Shown here piece by piece: positions 28,592 to 37,059 of a stretch of 64,000 nt of DNA (positions are counted from its first letter, which is position 1; the number at the start of each line of letters is the position of its first letter). A program made the position numbers and the translations under genes. Source of the DNA: Palsa-504 sp963744575 (GTDB lineage: Bacteria; Actinomycetota; Actinomycetes; Streptosporangiales; Streptosporangiaceae); NCBI GenBank assembly GCA_963744575.1, contig CAVUUF010000020.1:1-64000 (forward strand), in the 5' to 3' direction. The notes under the pieces were generated by a model. The model was not told the origin of the DNA. It did not search any database and worked only from the letters and a program-made list of their open reading frames with translations.

Positions 28592-29736
28592 GCCGCCTCC
28601 CACTCGGCCAGCTCGGGCACGCACTGGTCGGCCATGGCCCGGATGTCGGCGTCGATGACCCATCCGGCGCGGACCCGCACCGGGTCGGGGTCGGCTTCAA
28701 GGCGGACGAACGCCACCCCGGCACCGGTAGCCGGGTCAGAAGAGATCAGCTCGCAGGCGGCGCCGCGGTCGCGGGCACCATCGCCAAGCACCATGTCGGT
28801 CTGCTCGGGTTCGTCCAGCCGCATGGCGATCCGGTCAGGGAACAAGTTCCGGATGGCCAGCACGTCCTTGCGCGGGTCCTGCAGCGCGGCCACCACGGCA
28901 TAGCCGACCGCCCGGCCCTGGGTAGTCAGCGTGGCCAGTGCGGCCATGATCCGTTCCCTGAACTTGCGGTCCGGCTGGTAGGCGGTCAAGAACGCGACCT
29001 CATCCACCAACACCACCGCGAACGGGTACTCAAACGACAGCATGTAGTCGCGCTGGTGTCCGGCGAATCGGCCCGCCCTGGTCTGCATGTCGGCGACCGC
29101 GCTCTCCAACATGGCGGCGATCGAGGCAGGGTCGGCGGCATACGCGCCGTGGGTCTCGAAGATGATCCGGCCGTAGGCCAGCTCCATCAGCTTGGGGTCG
29201 GCGGCCAGGACGCGGGCCAGGCCGGCCTGCATCAGCGGGAACAGGGCCCGGACCAGCCCCCACAGCAGGGAGGCCTTCCCCGCGCCGGTGGCCCCGGCGA
29301 CCAGGACATGCGTGCCGTGCAGGCCCACGCACCAGGGCTGGCCGTCCTCGCGGCGGCCGACCGGCAGCGCGGTCAGGTCGGGGCGGGCGGGGATGGGCAG
29401 GGGGGGACGACCTGGGCCAGGGCGTCGCGGCGGACGAACTCCAGCACCACCCGCCCGGACCTCGCTGACCGGACCCGGCAGCCCAGCGCGCCGAAGCCGT
29501 GCGCGAGGTTGTCCGCGCAATTCGCGAGGTCGGCGGCGGACTGGCCGGAGACCAGCCGGACCATGCACCCGGTCGGTGTAGCGGGTGGCGGTGACCTTAC
29601 CGAGCACCGGCAGGACAACCTGGCCCCGGTACCAGGGCGCGGCCCCGGCGACCGTCAGGACCCCGGCCCAGCGGCGCCGGTACCGCCAGCCCCGCCACGT
29701 CCCGCGGGCCGGTGTAGTGATCCACCGGGCGAACAA
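28588..29736 (-). pseudogene. FtsK/SpoIIIE-type conjugal transfer ATPase, truncated with two compensating frameshifts
   Basis: This DNA-translocase protein moves double-stranded element DNA between mycelial cells in AICEs. Walker A is GATGAGKASLLWG (the usual Ser/Gly after GK is Ala) and Walker B is AVVLVDEVAFLT. Between about 29576 (one extra C) and 29403 (a C lost from an eight-C run), the family sequence MVRLVSGQSAADLANCADNL lies in another frame, so the open frame reads as Arg-rich nonsense there. The N-terminal membrane helices are missing: a stop precedes LFARWITTP, and the upstream DNA belongs to other genes. Not expected to function. Confidence 0.8.
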
Positions 29737-29859
29737 GGCGGCGCCTGCGGCGCCGCTGGCCCGGCGTCAGCGCCCGGGCTCTGCCTTGGGAGGCCCGCCC
29801 GGGCGCACGCCGGGCCATGCAGCCGCGGTGGCGAGCAGATCAAGACGGCTCATCCTGGC

Positions 29860-30047
29860 CGAAGGCGGCTTACAAGGTTGTCGGACAGCGTCGCGTGATC
29901 GGCATCCTCAACCTGGACTCACACGACGAGATGGACCGGGTCCTCATGGCCGGTCTGCCGATGGCGCATGTGCTGGAGTGGGAGGAGCTGCTTTCCGTGC
30001 GGGAGTACTCCGATTTCGCCGACGACGTGAAGCGGCGCTGGAAGTAA
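29860..30047 (+). pseudogene. Muconolactone-isomerase-like gene fragment
   Basis: The last about 60 codons of a small protein are open: KAAYKVVGQRRVIGI, LDSHDEMDRVLMAGLPMAH and ADDVKRRWK before TAA. This resembles the muconolactone Delta-isomerase-like ferredoxin-fold family (about 90 residues), and the 5' third is missing. It is foreign to an AICE and marks a rearrangement next to the truncated tra gene. The 200 nt after it show no supported gene. Confidence 0.5.
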
Positions 30048-30251
30048 ATAGCAGAGCGACGCCCGGCCTGGTCGGCTGGTCATCCGAATTACAGCCGATG
30101 ACCGGTCCATTCCGGAGCTGGTAGTGCGGGATCAGCAAGAACCCAGTTTCCAGCCGGTCATCCTGCAGGCGGAAATGTGGGTGGCCTCCCCCGAACCCGC
30201 CGTAGGAGTATTCACGCCAGCCGGAACCCGTCCAGGGCGCCTCCGGCGTCA

Positions 30252-30274
30252 CTACGTGATCCAAAGCCGCGAAG
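30252..30274. repeat. Left target duplication and terminal repeat of the IS4-type unit
   Basis: CTACGTGATC (30252-30261) is the left copy of a perfect 10-bp direct repeat. CAAAGCCGCGAAG (30262-30274) is the left 13-bp terminal inverted repeat. The IR bases also read in frame with the ISAzo13 fragment that follows. Confidence 0.83.
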
Positions 30275-31276
30275 GAGGGGTTCAGCCTGCAGGGCAACGC
30301 CAAGACCATCGAGGGCCAGCGGCACCCGGACCGGGACGCGCAGTTCCGCTACATCAACGAGCAGGTCAAGGCCCACCAGGGCGCCGCGGACCCGGTGATC
30401 AGCGTGGACACCAAGAAGAAAGAGCTGGTCGGCGAATTCAAGAACGCAGGCCGGGAATGGCGGCCCAAGGGCCAGCCTGTGGCTACCCGCACGCATGACT
30501 TCCCCGGGGACAGCGCGGGCAAGGCGGTGCCGTACGGGGTCTATGACCTCACCGCTGATGCCGGCTGGGTGTCCGTCGGCACCGACCATGACACCGCCGC
30601 CTTCGCCGTAGAGTCGATCCGCCGCTGGTGGAAGGCGGCCGGGAGCAGCGACTACCCCCTGGCCCGGCGGCTGCTGATCACCGCGGACGCGGGCGGCTCC
30701 AACGGTTACCGCACCCGCGCGTGGAAGGCCGAGCTGGCCGCGCTGGCCGTGGAGACCGGGCTGGAGATCACCTGCTCCCACTTCCCGCCCGGCACCTCCA
30801 AGTGGAACAAGGTGGAGCACCGGCTGTTCTCCCATATCACGATGAACTGGCGGGGACGGCCGCTGACCAGCCACGAGGTCATCGTGCAGACCATCGCTGC
30901 GACCACGACCCGCACCGGGCTGCGGGTGCGCGCCGAACTGGACACCGGCGCCTACGACACCGGGATCAAGGTCAGCGACCGGCAGATGGATGCCCTGCCG
31001 CTGACCCGCCACGACTGGCACGGCGACTGGAATTACACCCTCCGTCCCGAGGACTACGACCAGGCCGCCGGCGCCCCCGATCCGTTCGACCAGCCCAGCC
31101 CTGACCTGGCCTGGCTGTGCCACCCAGCCCTGACCGGGCTATCCGCCCGGGAATGGGACGCCCTGATCACCACGCTGATGACGCTGCATGACCAGCGGCG
31201 CGAAGCGGACCTGGACAAGCGCCGCGGTCACCGCCCGCGGCTGCCGCCCCGGCGCCGGGCGCCGCCCCGTCTTTAG
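30263..31276 (+). pseudogene. ISAzo13-family transposase fragment
   Basis: The frame is open from about 30263 (KAAKEGFSLQGNAKTIEG, DRDAQFRYINEQV) through the DDE core: ISVDTKKKELVGEF, then ITADAGGSNGYR and PPGTSKWNKVEHRLFSHI, RPLTSHEVIV and a HDWHGDWNYT tail. The N-terminal domain (about 100-130 residues) is missing, cut exactly at the IS4-unit terminal repeat. The C-terminus is shifted and cut at about 31275, before the expected C-terminal region. Not functional. Confidence 0.85.
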
Positions 31277-31391
31277 GAGACCGGTGGTCGTGTCAAGGGC
31301 GATCGCCTGACGGCGTGCGGTGGCAGGAAGACGGGACCTCTGGTAGATCGGGGTCAATCCGTCACGATCGTCCCGGACACCGGAGGTCCCG

Positions 31392-33050
31392 TTGCGTACT
31401 CAGTCTGCCACCACCACGATCACCCGCGCCGTTACCGTCGCCGCGGGGATATTCGCCCCGGGCCACCTGGGCGAATTAACGCAGTACCTGCCGTTCGAGC
31501 TGGTCGATGACACCCTGGAGCAGACCAAGACGGTGCAGCGCCGGCTCCGGGATCTGCCGTCCCGGGTCGGGGTGTACTTCGTGCTGGCGCTGGGGATGTA
31601 CCCCCGGCTGGGCTACGCGCGGGTCTGGGCCAAGCTGACCGCCGGGCTGGCCGGGATGGCCGTGCCGTGCCCGTCGGAGAAGGCGCTGCGGGACCTGCGC
31701 CGGCGGCTCGGCCCGGCGCCGCTGAAGGCCCTGTTCGAGGTGGTCGCCGGGCCGCTGGCCCAGCCCGGCACGCCGGGAGTGCGGTTCGGCGGGCTGCGCA
31801 CGGTCGCCTTCGACGGCTGCAACTCGCTCAAGGTCCCCGACACGAGCCGCAACCGCTGCTGGCTGGGCCGGATCCGGTACCGGATGGGTTTTGCCGGGTA
31901 TCCCACGCTGCGGCTGATGACGCTGGCCGAGACCGGCACCCGCGGCCTGCTCGGCGCCGCGCTGGGGTCGGCGGCCGACCGGGACGAGGCCACCGTGGCC
32001 CGGCGGCTGCTGCCGCTGCTGCGCGCGGGCATGCTCATCTTGCTGGACCGGGCCTTTGACGCCAACGCGTTCCTGGGCGAGGTCGCGGCCACCGGCGCGC
32101 TGCTGCTGGCGCGCGCCAAGTCCACCCGCCACCCCTACGTCCTGGGCCACCTGCCCGACGGCTCCTACCTGTCGCACCTGGGCGGGCTGGCGGCCCGGAT
32201 CATCGAAGCCACCCTGACGATGACCGGCGCCGACGGCAGCCGGGTCCGCGACGGCTACCGGCTGATCACCACGCTGATGGACCACCGCCGGTTCCCGGCC
32301 GCCGCGGTGGTCCGGCTCTACCACGAGCGCTGGGAAATCGAGTCCGCCTACTTCGCGCTGCGGCACACCCTGCTCGGCGGCCATGTCCTGCGCTCGGGTG
32401 ACCGGCCCGGCCTGGAGCAGGAGACCTGGGCCCTGCTCACGCTGTACCAGCTGCTGCGGATGGCCATGGTGGACGCGGTGGAAACCTGCCCGGGCACCGA
32501 CCCGGACCGGGCCAGCTTCACCACCGCGATGGAAGCCGCCAAAGACCAGCTCACCGCCGCCGCCGGGATCTGCCCGGACGGCCCAGCCGACCTGCCCGGC
32601 ACGATCGGCCGGGCCGTGCTGGCCACGCTGCTGCCCGCCCGCCGCCCCCGGTACAGCGCCCGCAAGGTCAAATGCGCCACCTCCCGGTACCTCAACCGCG
32701 ACGACGGCCGCCCGGCCCGCCCCGCCGCCATCACCGCGATCGACATCGCCATCCTCACCCCGCCCGTCGACCTGAAGCCCGGCAGGACCCACCGCGACCG
32801 CCGCAGCACACCCCGGCCGCCTCAGCCGCCCACCCGCCGCGAGCGGGTCACCGCGATCATCACCAGCCAGCCCCCGCGCGAGTGGAGCGGCCACGACCTG
32901 GCCGTCCTGCTCGACGTCAAACCCCGGAACATGCTCACCCAGCTCGGCGAATGGGCACGGCTGGGCTTCTTCACCCGCACCGGCTTCGGCACCTACAAAC
33001 TCAACACGCCGCCCTCCGGTACCCCATCGACAAACCCGCCCGATCCTTAA
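31392..33050 (+). CDS. IS4-family transposase with C-terminal winged-helix tail
   Basis: A 552-residue DDE transposase. LRTVAFDGCNSLKVPD holds the first Asp, MLILLDRAFDANAFL the second, and LYHERWEIESAYFALRHTLLGG the YREK-like block with the catalytic Glu. The last 90 residues (REWSGHDLAVLLDV...GFGTYKLN) look like a winged helix. The chosen TTG at 31392 follows GGAGGTCCCG. The inverted sequences ACGGGACCTC and GGAGGTCCCGT around the start could form a translation-limiting hairpin. The gene looks intact. Confidence 0.88.
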   Translation: MRTQSATTTITRAVTVAAGIFAPGHLGELTQYLPFELVDDTLEQTKTVQRRLRDLPSRVGVYFVLALGMYPRLGYARVWAKLTAGLAGMAVPCPSEKALRDLRRRLGPAPLKALFEVVAGPLAQPGTPGVRFGGLRTVAFDGCNSLKVPDTSRNRCWLGRIRYRMGFAGYPTLRLMTLAETGTRGLLGAALGSAADRDEATVARRLLPLLRAGMLILLDRAFDANAFLGEVAATGALLLARAKSTRHPYVLGHLPDGSYLSHLGGLAARIIEATLTMTGADGSRVRDGYRLITTLMDHRRFPAAAVVRLYHERWEIESAYFALRHTLLGGHVLRSGDRPGLEQETWALLTLYQLLRMAMVDAVETCPGTDPDRASFTTAMEAAKDQLTAAAGICPDGPADLPGTIGRAVLATLLPARRPRYSARKVKCATSRYLNRDDGRPARPAAITAIDIAILTPPVDLKPGRTHRDRRSTPRPPQPPTRRERVTAIITSQPPREWSGHDLAVLLDVKPRNMLTQLGEWARLGFFTRTGFGTYKLNTPPSGTPSTNPPDP

Positions 33051-33073
33051 CTTCGCGGCTTTGCTACGTGATC
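33051..33073. repeat. Right terminal repeat and target duplication of the IS4-type unit
   Basis: CTTCGCGGCTTTG (33051-33063) is the exact reverse complement of the left terminal repeat. CTACGTGATC (33064-33073) repeats the 10 bp at 30252-30261. Confidence 0.85.
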
Positions 33074-33751
33074 GGCTGCGCCGACCCTGGACAGAACCCG
33101 CCTGCCGTACGGTCCGGCAGCAGTCGGGTTCGAGGGAGGGTCTGGGCAGGGCAGCAACGAAGTTGGCGCACCCGGTGCAGATGCGGAAATGGTGACCAGG
33201 ACCAGGGCGGCGAGGTGCAGTGCGCAGTGCACGACTGGGAGCCACGCTGGGAGCCATACGAACGAACGACTTCCCGATTGTCCGGACTTCCATGAACAGC
33301 CGACAGGAAAGCGCCCGAGGTCACGGGTAGGGTCTGAGCAGGATCAACCCGGCCCCGGGCGTCCGGCGACGGTCCGCTGGTGGTGATCAGGACCAGGGCG
33401 CCGCGATGCGGCCGTCGTGTGTGGCCGTAAACGACGCGTCGAGCCGACCGGCTAGCCACGCCTCCCGATGATTGATGCGGGACCGCCAGGCGGGTTACCC
33501 TGACCATGTTGCCGCGCGGATTCGATGAGCTCAGCACCTGCACTTGTCTACCGGAGGAGGCCCGATGTCTCGAACTTCGCCGAAGTTCGCTGCGGCGCAG
33601 AAACAGGGGTTCCGGTGCTTCGTCGGCAACTCAATTATGCTGACATCTGGCTTTCGTATGTATTTCGAGGGCAGTCCGCCTCTATCGCTTCGGCAGGAAA
33701 GAAGCATGACATGAGCCAGGAGACTTTCGCCAGGCAATAGGAGGTAAACCC
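33074..33751. other. Non-coding AICE segment with a diverged internal duplication
   Basis: No convincing gene. About 110 nt at 33128-33240 resemble 33318-33440 (shared AGGGTCTG-GCAGG, then GGTGA-CAGGACCAGGGCG in the same order), suggesting an old tandem duplication. The first 20 nt (GATCGGCTGCGCCGACCCTG) form a small hairpin that recurs with two changes at 35605. Confidence 0.4.
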
Positions 33752-33892
33752 TTGGTAGGGAAGATCGTGGGCTGGATTGTGGGGATCTTGATTATCGTAT
33801 GGATCATCTCCGATCCAGCTGGAGCTGGCGCGGACGTGCACGCATGGGTCACGGACATAATTAGTTTCTTCACGCATCTCGCCCACGGCTGA
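33752..33892 (+). CDS. Small single-pass membrane protein of the AICE
   Basis: A 46-residue protein from TTG, with a strong ribosome-binding site (AGGAGGT) 7 nt upstream. One hydrophobic helix (IVGWIVGILIIVWIISDPAG) is followed by an amphipathic tail (VHAWVTDIISFFTHLAHG). Similar tiny proteins, with a helix, an Asn/Asp-Pro-x-Gly turn and a Trp-containing tail, are common near the ends of actinobacterial AICEs, with unknown function. It is the best-preserved cargo of the right arm. Confidence 0.65.
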   Translation: MVGKIVGWIVGILIIVWIISDPAGAGADVHAWVTDIISFFTHLAHG

Positions 33893-33960
33893 GACGTCAT
33901 AGGCAGGGCCAGGCGGGAGCCTGCCCGGACCGGCCGCGGACCATCCCCTGCAAGGTGCGG

Positions 33961-34080
33961 TGACAGCAACAGCAGCGACTGACGGCGACTAGCAGCAACA
34001 CAGAACACTCGCCCGATTCGCTGCAACTTGGCGTATGCCACGCCTGAAAAGCAGACGATCGAGGATCAGCGCCGGGGTAC
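33961..34080. repeat. Copy 1 of a diverged AICE intergenic repeat
   Basis: About 120 nt beginning TGACAGCAACAGCAGC and ending around GCCTGAAAAGCAGACG...GCGCCGGGG. The same order recurs at 34702-34832. Each copy follows a small-membrane-protein gene. The longer stretch 33893-34252 has no supported gene. Confidence 0.5.
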
Positions 34081-34252
34081 CGTGTCTGTTGCCCGATAAT
34101 GCTGCCAAGCCGCTGGACAAGACCGTCCATGCGGACAGCTGTGGGATGTCGGCCCAGCGCACGCACCGCGACGGACGGTTTTGGACGAGGTGCCTACTCC
34201 TATGGATCAGAAGGTTGAGTGGGTAACTTGAATTGGAGGCCAGAAGGCGAAG

Positions 34253-34686
34253 ATGAACCTCATGATACTGATCATCGATAGCCTCCTGCTGTTGGGAATG
34301 GTCGGCGTCTCCCTCTACGGTGCCTCTGCTTTGCCGCCGGGGGCGCGGGTACCTATCCACCTCGGCCCCGGCTCGCACAACAACTGGGTCCCTAAGAACA
34401 TCGTAACTATTCGGAAGTCCTGTGGTCCGGTTCACGTTTACCCTGGTAGGCGCGGTCCAACCCACCCCCAGCCACACGATTTCCGAATACGTACAGAACA
34501 TCGGCCTTACCATGTTGCCCGGGGGCGGCGCTGTGGTCTACGCGATACTGGTCATTACGGCCCGGAGTGAGCAGGCCAACGGTTGGGATCCGGGACTGCG
34601 ATCGGCTTACGGTAGCGCTTGTGGTGATACTGATCACCCAGGTGGGCGCGCTCCGGGTCGCGCTCAACCGCGGCGGTCGCGAGTAG
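34253..34686 (+). pseudogene. DUF1648/SdpI-like membrane protein, frameshifted
   Basis: From ATG 34253 the frame gives a hydrophobic helix (MILIIDSLLLLGMVGVSLYG) and the DUF1648 hallmark RVPIHLGPGSHNNWVPKN. Reading then needs another frame for GGGAVVYAILVITAR and a third for VVILITQVGALRVALNRGG before TAG at 34684-34686. At least two frameshifts; the protein would have had about three helices and 140 residues. Probably AICE cargo. Confidence 0.62.
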
Positions 34687-34701
34687 TCCGCTAACTACGG
34701 C

Positions 34702-34832
34702 TGACAGCAACAGCAGCAGCCAACGCCAGGCGTCAGCGGTCGGCGGCACCCAGAGACACGTACACGTCACGCGACAACTCGGGGTATGTCCGGCCTGAAA
34801 AACGGACGGTCGGAGAGTCATCCGGCCCGGTG
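34702..34832. repeat. Copy 2 of the diverged AICE intergenic repeat
   Basis: Starts TGACAGCAACAGCAGC like copy 1 and shares GGTATG-C-GCCTGAAAA-C-GACG-TCG further on. It lies directly after the DUF1648-like pseudogene and before the right 25-nt end repeat. Confidence 0.5.
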
Positions 34833-34846
34833 TGGTCCAAGAACGC

Positions 34847-34871
34847 CGTGCCATTAGCGTGCCATTAACCC
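34847..34871 (+). repeat. Right copy of the 25-nt AICE end repeat
   Basis: CGTGCCATT occurs twice, 10 nt apart, then AACCC. It matches 25210-25234 at 23 of 25 positions and lies 80 nt inside attR, mirroring the left spacing. Confidence 0.68.
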
Positions 34872-34951
34872 TGGTAAAGAGTGGTATCTCATGGCCGCTC
34901 GCGGACAGCCAGCTTCGCAGCTCAGAGCACGTGAAAGCCCCGGAAGGCACC

Positions 34952-34996
34952 GATTCCCAAGCTGATATGCGGGTTCGATTCCCGTCACCCGCTCCA
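34952..34996 (+). repeat. attR: 3' half of tRNA-Gly(CCC)
   Basis: Identical to the attL core except that one G is missing in the variable loop (GATATGCGGG against GATAGTGCGGG). It ends with CACCCGCTCCA. No tRNA 5' half precedes it. Confidence 0.87.
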
Positions 34997-35723
34997 GACT
35001 ACGAATCCGCAGCTCAACCGGCCTATTCGCGGTGACCGGACTTATCCCGCGAGACGCCTGATTGTGTCGCGTCGCTGCGTGCCAGATCGGCCAGCGGTAC
35101 GCTTTGACGCGGGACGCTTTCAGCTCTCGCCGCGCCATCCTGTCGAGCGTCACGGCCAGCTGCCATTCCCCTTCCTCGCGGGTATGAAGATAGATCCTCG
35201 CCGCGCGAGTCGAGGATGGCCCATCCGGTTCATCAGCTTATCCAGCGAGGCGTCTGCTTCGGAACTGGAAGGGAACGGTTTACCAACCATGCTCAATGGG
35301 TCAGCCTGACTACCGGCCGACGGTGGCATCTTCCCTCGTCACTGCGATTTTTCGTTCTCTTCGCCGTATTATGCTTGCATCTGATGCAAGCATAATGGAT
35401 GCAACATCTTCGCGTCTGACACAACACTGTCCTGTCACGGCCGTCCTGGCCTGCGGGTTCGCTCCGTCCCGGCGCTCACCGTCCTGCTGAACCCAGACCT
35501 CTGTCCCTTACGGCACTGCCCTCACGCCAGACCCGGAATGTTGCATCGATTGTCCGGCTCGCGGCCACCGCGTCCAGGGCGCACCCTGCGGTCGCGTCGC
35601 ACGCGATCGGCTTCGCCGACCCTAGACCTGGTTAGATGCTCCCGAAGCTGACATGAAGCGAGCCGGCGATGACCGGCGACCGTCGCCGGGCTGTATTCGG
35701 AACCGCTGGCCTAGTCTTTCAGC
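34997..35723. other. Gene-free stretch right of attR
   Basis: No supported gene in about 730 nt. It holds the perfect palindrome at 35368-35396 (separate entry) and the hairpin GATCGGCTTCGCCGACCC at 35605. Short open frames here have no recognisable features. Confidence 0.4.
35368..35396. promoter_or_regulatory. Perfect 14-bp palindrome with 1-nt centre, candidate operator
   Basis: ATTATGCTTGCATC, a central T, then GATGCAAGCATAAT. A further half-site GGATGCAAC follows at 35398-35406. The AT-rich TTGCATC/GATGCAA arms stand out in this GC-rich DNA and resemble operators of small dimeric regulators such as antitoxins. No intact regulator gene is adjacent. Confidence 0.55.
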
Positions 35724-35918
35724 ATGGCGGCATCCCTCGATGAGCTTCCCAAGATCGGCGCACCGGCGACCCGCGCTCTAACCAACGCGGGCTACACATC
35801 CTTGCGTCAGCTCGCCGGTGTCCCGCGCGCGGAACTGGCCAAACTCCATGGCCTGGGCCCCAAAGCCCTTCGGATCATTGAAGACAACCTGGCCAGGCAA
35901 GGCCTTCGTCTCAGCTGA
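35724..35918 (+). CDS. Helix-hairpin-helix protein
   Basis: A 64-residue protein made of two helix-hairpin-helix motifs: LPKIGAPATRALTNAGY (residues 7-24) and LHGLGPKALRIIEDNLA (about 42-58), as in the DNA-binding tails of polymerase- or RuvA-like proteins. Free-standing versions of this size are common in actinomycetes, with unproven roles. Intact, no obvious operon partner. Confidence 0.68.
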   Translation: MAASLDELPKIGAPATRALTNAGYTSLRQLAGVPRAELAKLHGLGPKALRIIEDNLARQGLRLS

Positions 35919-36096
35919 CATCCCAGCGCCAGGCACATAACAAGATCGGCGCTCATGATAACTGGCTGCGAATCTGTCCGCACGCACGGCTACCGACCGA
36001 TGAGTCCTGCTTCGCCGCGTCGTCTGCATCGTGGGGCACGACAGCACTTCTCCACGCAAAACTGTGCGGAACCAGAGGAATCGGAGATCAGCCACC

Positions 36097-36574
36097 ATGA
36101 CCGAGGAGACTGTCAGCGCGACGACCACGATCAGCACATCGGCCGAAACCGTGTTCGCGGTGCTTGCCGACCCATCCCGGCATGCCGCTATTTGACGGCA
36201 CCGGCCGGGTTCGCGACTCCCTCGATGGCCAACGGCTAACCGGCTCGGGTCAGATCTTCCGGGTGGCCATGTACCACGACGGCCACCCGGACGGCAGCTA
36301 CGAGATGGCCAGCCGGGTCCTCGCGTTCGAGCCACCACGCGTCATTTCGTGGGAGCCGGGCTATGTGTCACCGGCAACAGGCAAGCTAGAGTTCGGCGGC
36401 TGGATCTGGCGTTACGACCTGACCCCGCTTGGTCCAGACGAGACCAAGGTCACACTCTCCTATGACTGGTCGGCGGTAGGGCCGATTCCCCGCCAGCGCA
36501 TTCAGTTCCCGCCGTTCACTCCAGACCATCTCGACAACTCGCTGAGCCACTTGGCCGCGATCGTTGCGCGCTAA
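36097..36574 (+). pseudogene. SRPBCC (polyketide cyclase-like) protein, one frameshift
   Basis: ATG 36097 gives VSATTTISTSAETVFAVLADPSRHAAI, then an extra T near 36191 shifts the frame. Removing it joins to DGTGRVRDSLDGQ, FEPPRVISWEPGY and WIWRYDLTPLGPDETKVTLSYDW, the helix-grip fold of the START/SRPBCC superfamily, about 158 residues. One base is the only fault, so an assembly error is possible. Ligand unknown. Confidence 0.72.
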
Positions 36575-37043
36575 CGACGTCCCCGGCCGCCTCAGGCTCG
36601 GGCCGCGAATGGGCCCACAAGCTGGTGCTATCCCATGGCACCGCGAAGGCCCGCATTGCGCGGTTGCATTTGGGTTGCAGTTCACCGCCGTGCGGTGCCG
36701 TCCAGGGCAGACCGATCAGGCGTATGAGCGCCAGGTGCAGGCAGTAGAGGCGCCGACGCGCCCGTTCGGTTTCGGTCAGCTCGCCGCGCCCGTACCCGCG
36801 CATGAAGGCGGCCGGGTCGCCGAACGCGGGCAGCTGGATGGCGGCGAAACCACCCTCGATCAGGGGGTCGCCGTAAAACGCCCGCTCATGGTCGATGATG
36901 CTCACGATCGTCCCGTCGCGGATCATGACATTGCTGTCCAGCAGGTCCCACTCGACGAACCGCGGGTCGGTCACCTCGTCCAGGCAGCCCGCGTTTTCGG
37001 CCAGCACGCCGCGCACCATGTCGTAGTCCCAGCCTGCGTAGGG
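36516..37043 (-). pseudogene. Phosphotransferase (APH/choline kinase-like) C-terminal fragment
   Basis: RFVEWDLLDSNVMIRDG and VSIIDHERAFYGDPLIEGG match the catalytic loop (with D-x4-N) and metal-binding D of the aminoglycoside phosphotransferase family. GELTETERARRRLYCLHLALIRLIGL is the usual C-terminal helix bundle. Everything before PPYAGWDYD is missing, because at about 37045 the DNA switches to an unrelated lamin-tail gene in another frame. The end overlaps the SRPBCC remnant on the opposite strand. Confidence 0.7.
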
Positions 37044-37059
37044 GGGCCGTGCCCGGTGC

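Larger units (their letters stand above)
30262..33063 (+). mobile_element. IS4-family transposable unit carrying an ISAzo13 fragment
   Basis: This 2802-bp unit has 13-bp perfect inverted ends (CAAAGCCGCGAAG at 30262; CTTCGCGGCTTTG ending at 33063) and a perfect 10-bp target duplication (CTACGTGATC). IS4 elements make duplications of about that size. It holds a 5'-truncated ISAzo13 transposase and then an apparently intact IS4-type transposase. The whole therefore moved as one piece, probably through the IS4 transposase using the left sequence as an end. Confidence 0.82.
25084..34996. mobile_element. Degenerate AICE (pSAM2-like integrative and conjugative element)
   Basis: The element is bounded by a 46-nt core at 25084-25129 and its 45-nt direct repeat at 34952-34996. 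Inside, reading leftwards, are tra (FtsK-like), a zinc-finger gene, rep (rolling-circle HUH), xis and int, each overlapping the next, which is the classic AICE order. int, rep, the zinc-finger gene and tra are clearly disrupted, and xis has probably lost its stop. The right half holds a TSD-flanked IS4-type unit plus two small-membrane-protein genes (one broken). It is almost certainly immobile on its own. Neither end carries a complete tRNA gene. Confidence 0.85.

Noticed and set aside
29944..30309. 121-codon - strand frame left of and across the IS4-type unit end
   Set aside because: It crosses the target duplication and reads antisense through the ISAzo13 fragment; no family likeness.
33525..33740. 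71-codon open frame before the small membrane protein
   Set aside because: No ribosome-binding site, no recognisable motif and ordinary non-coding composition.
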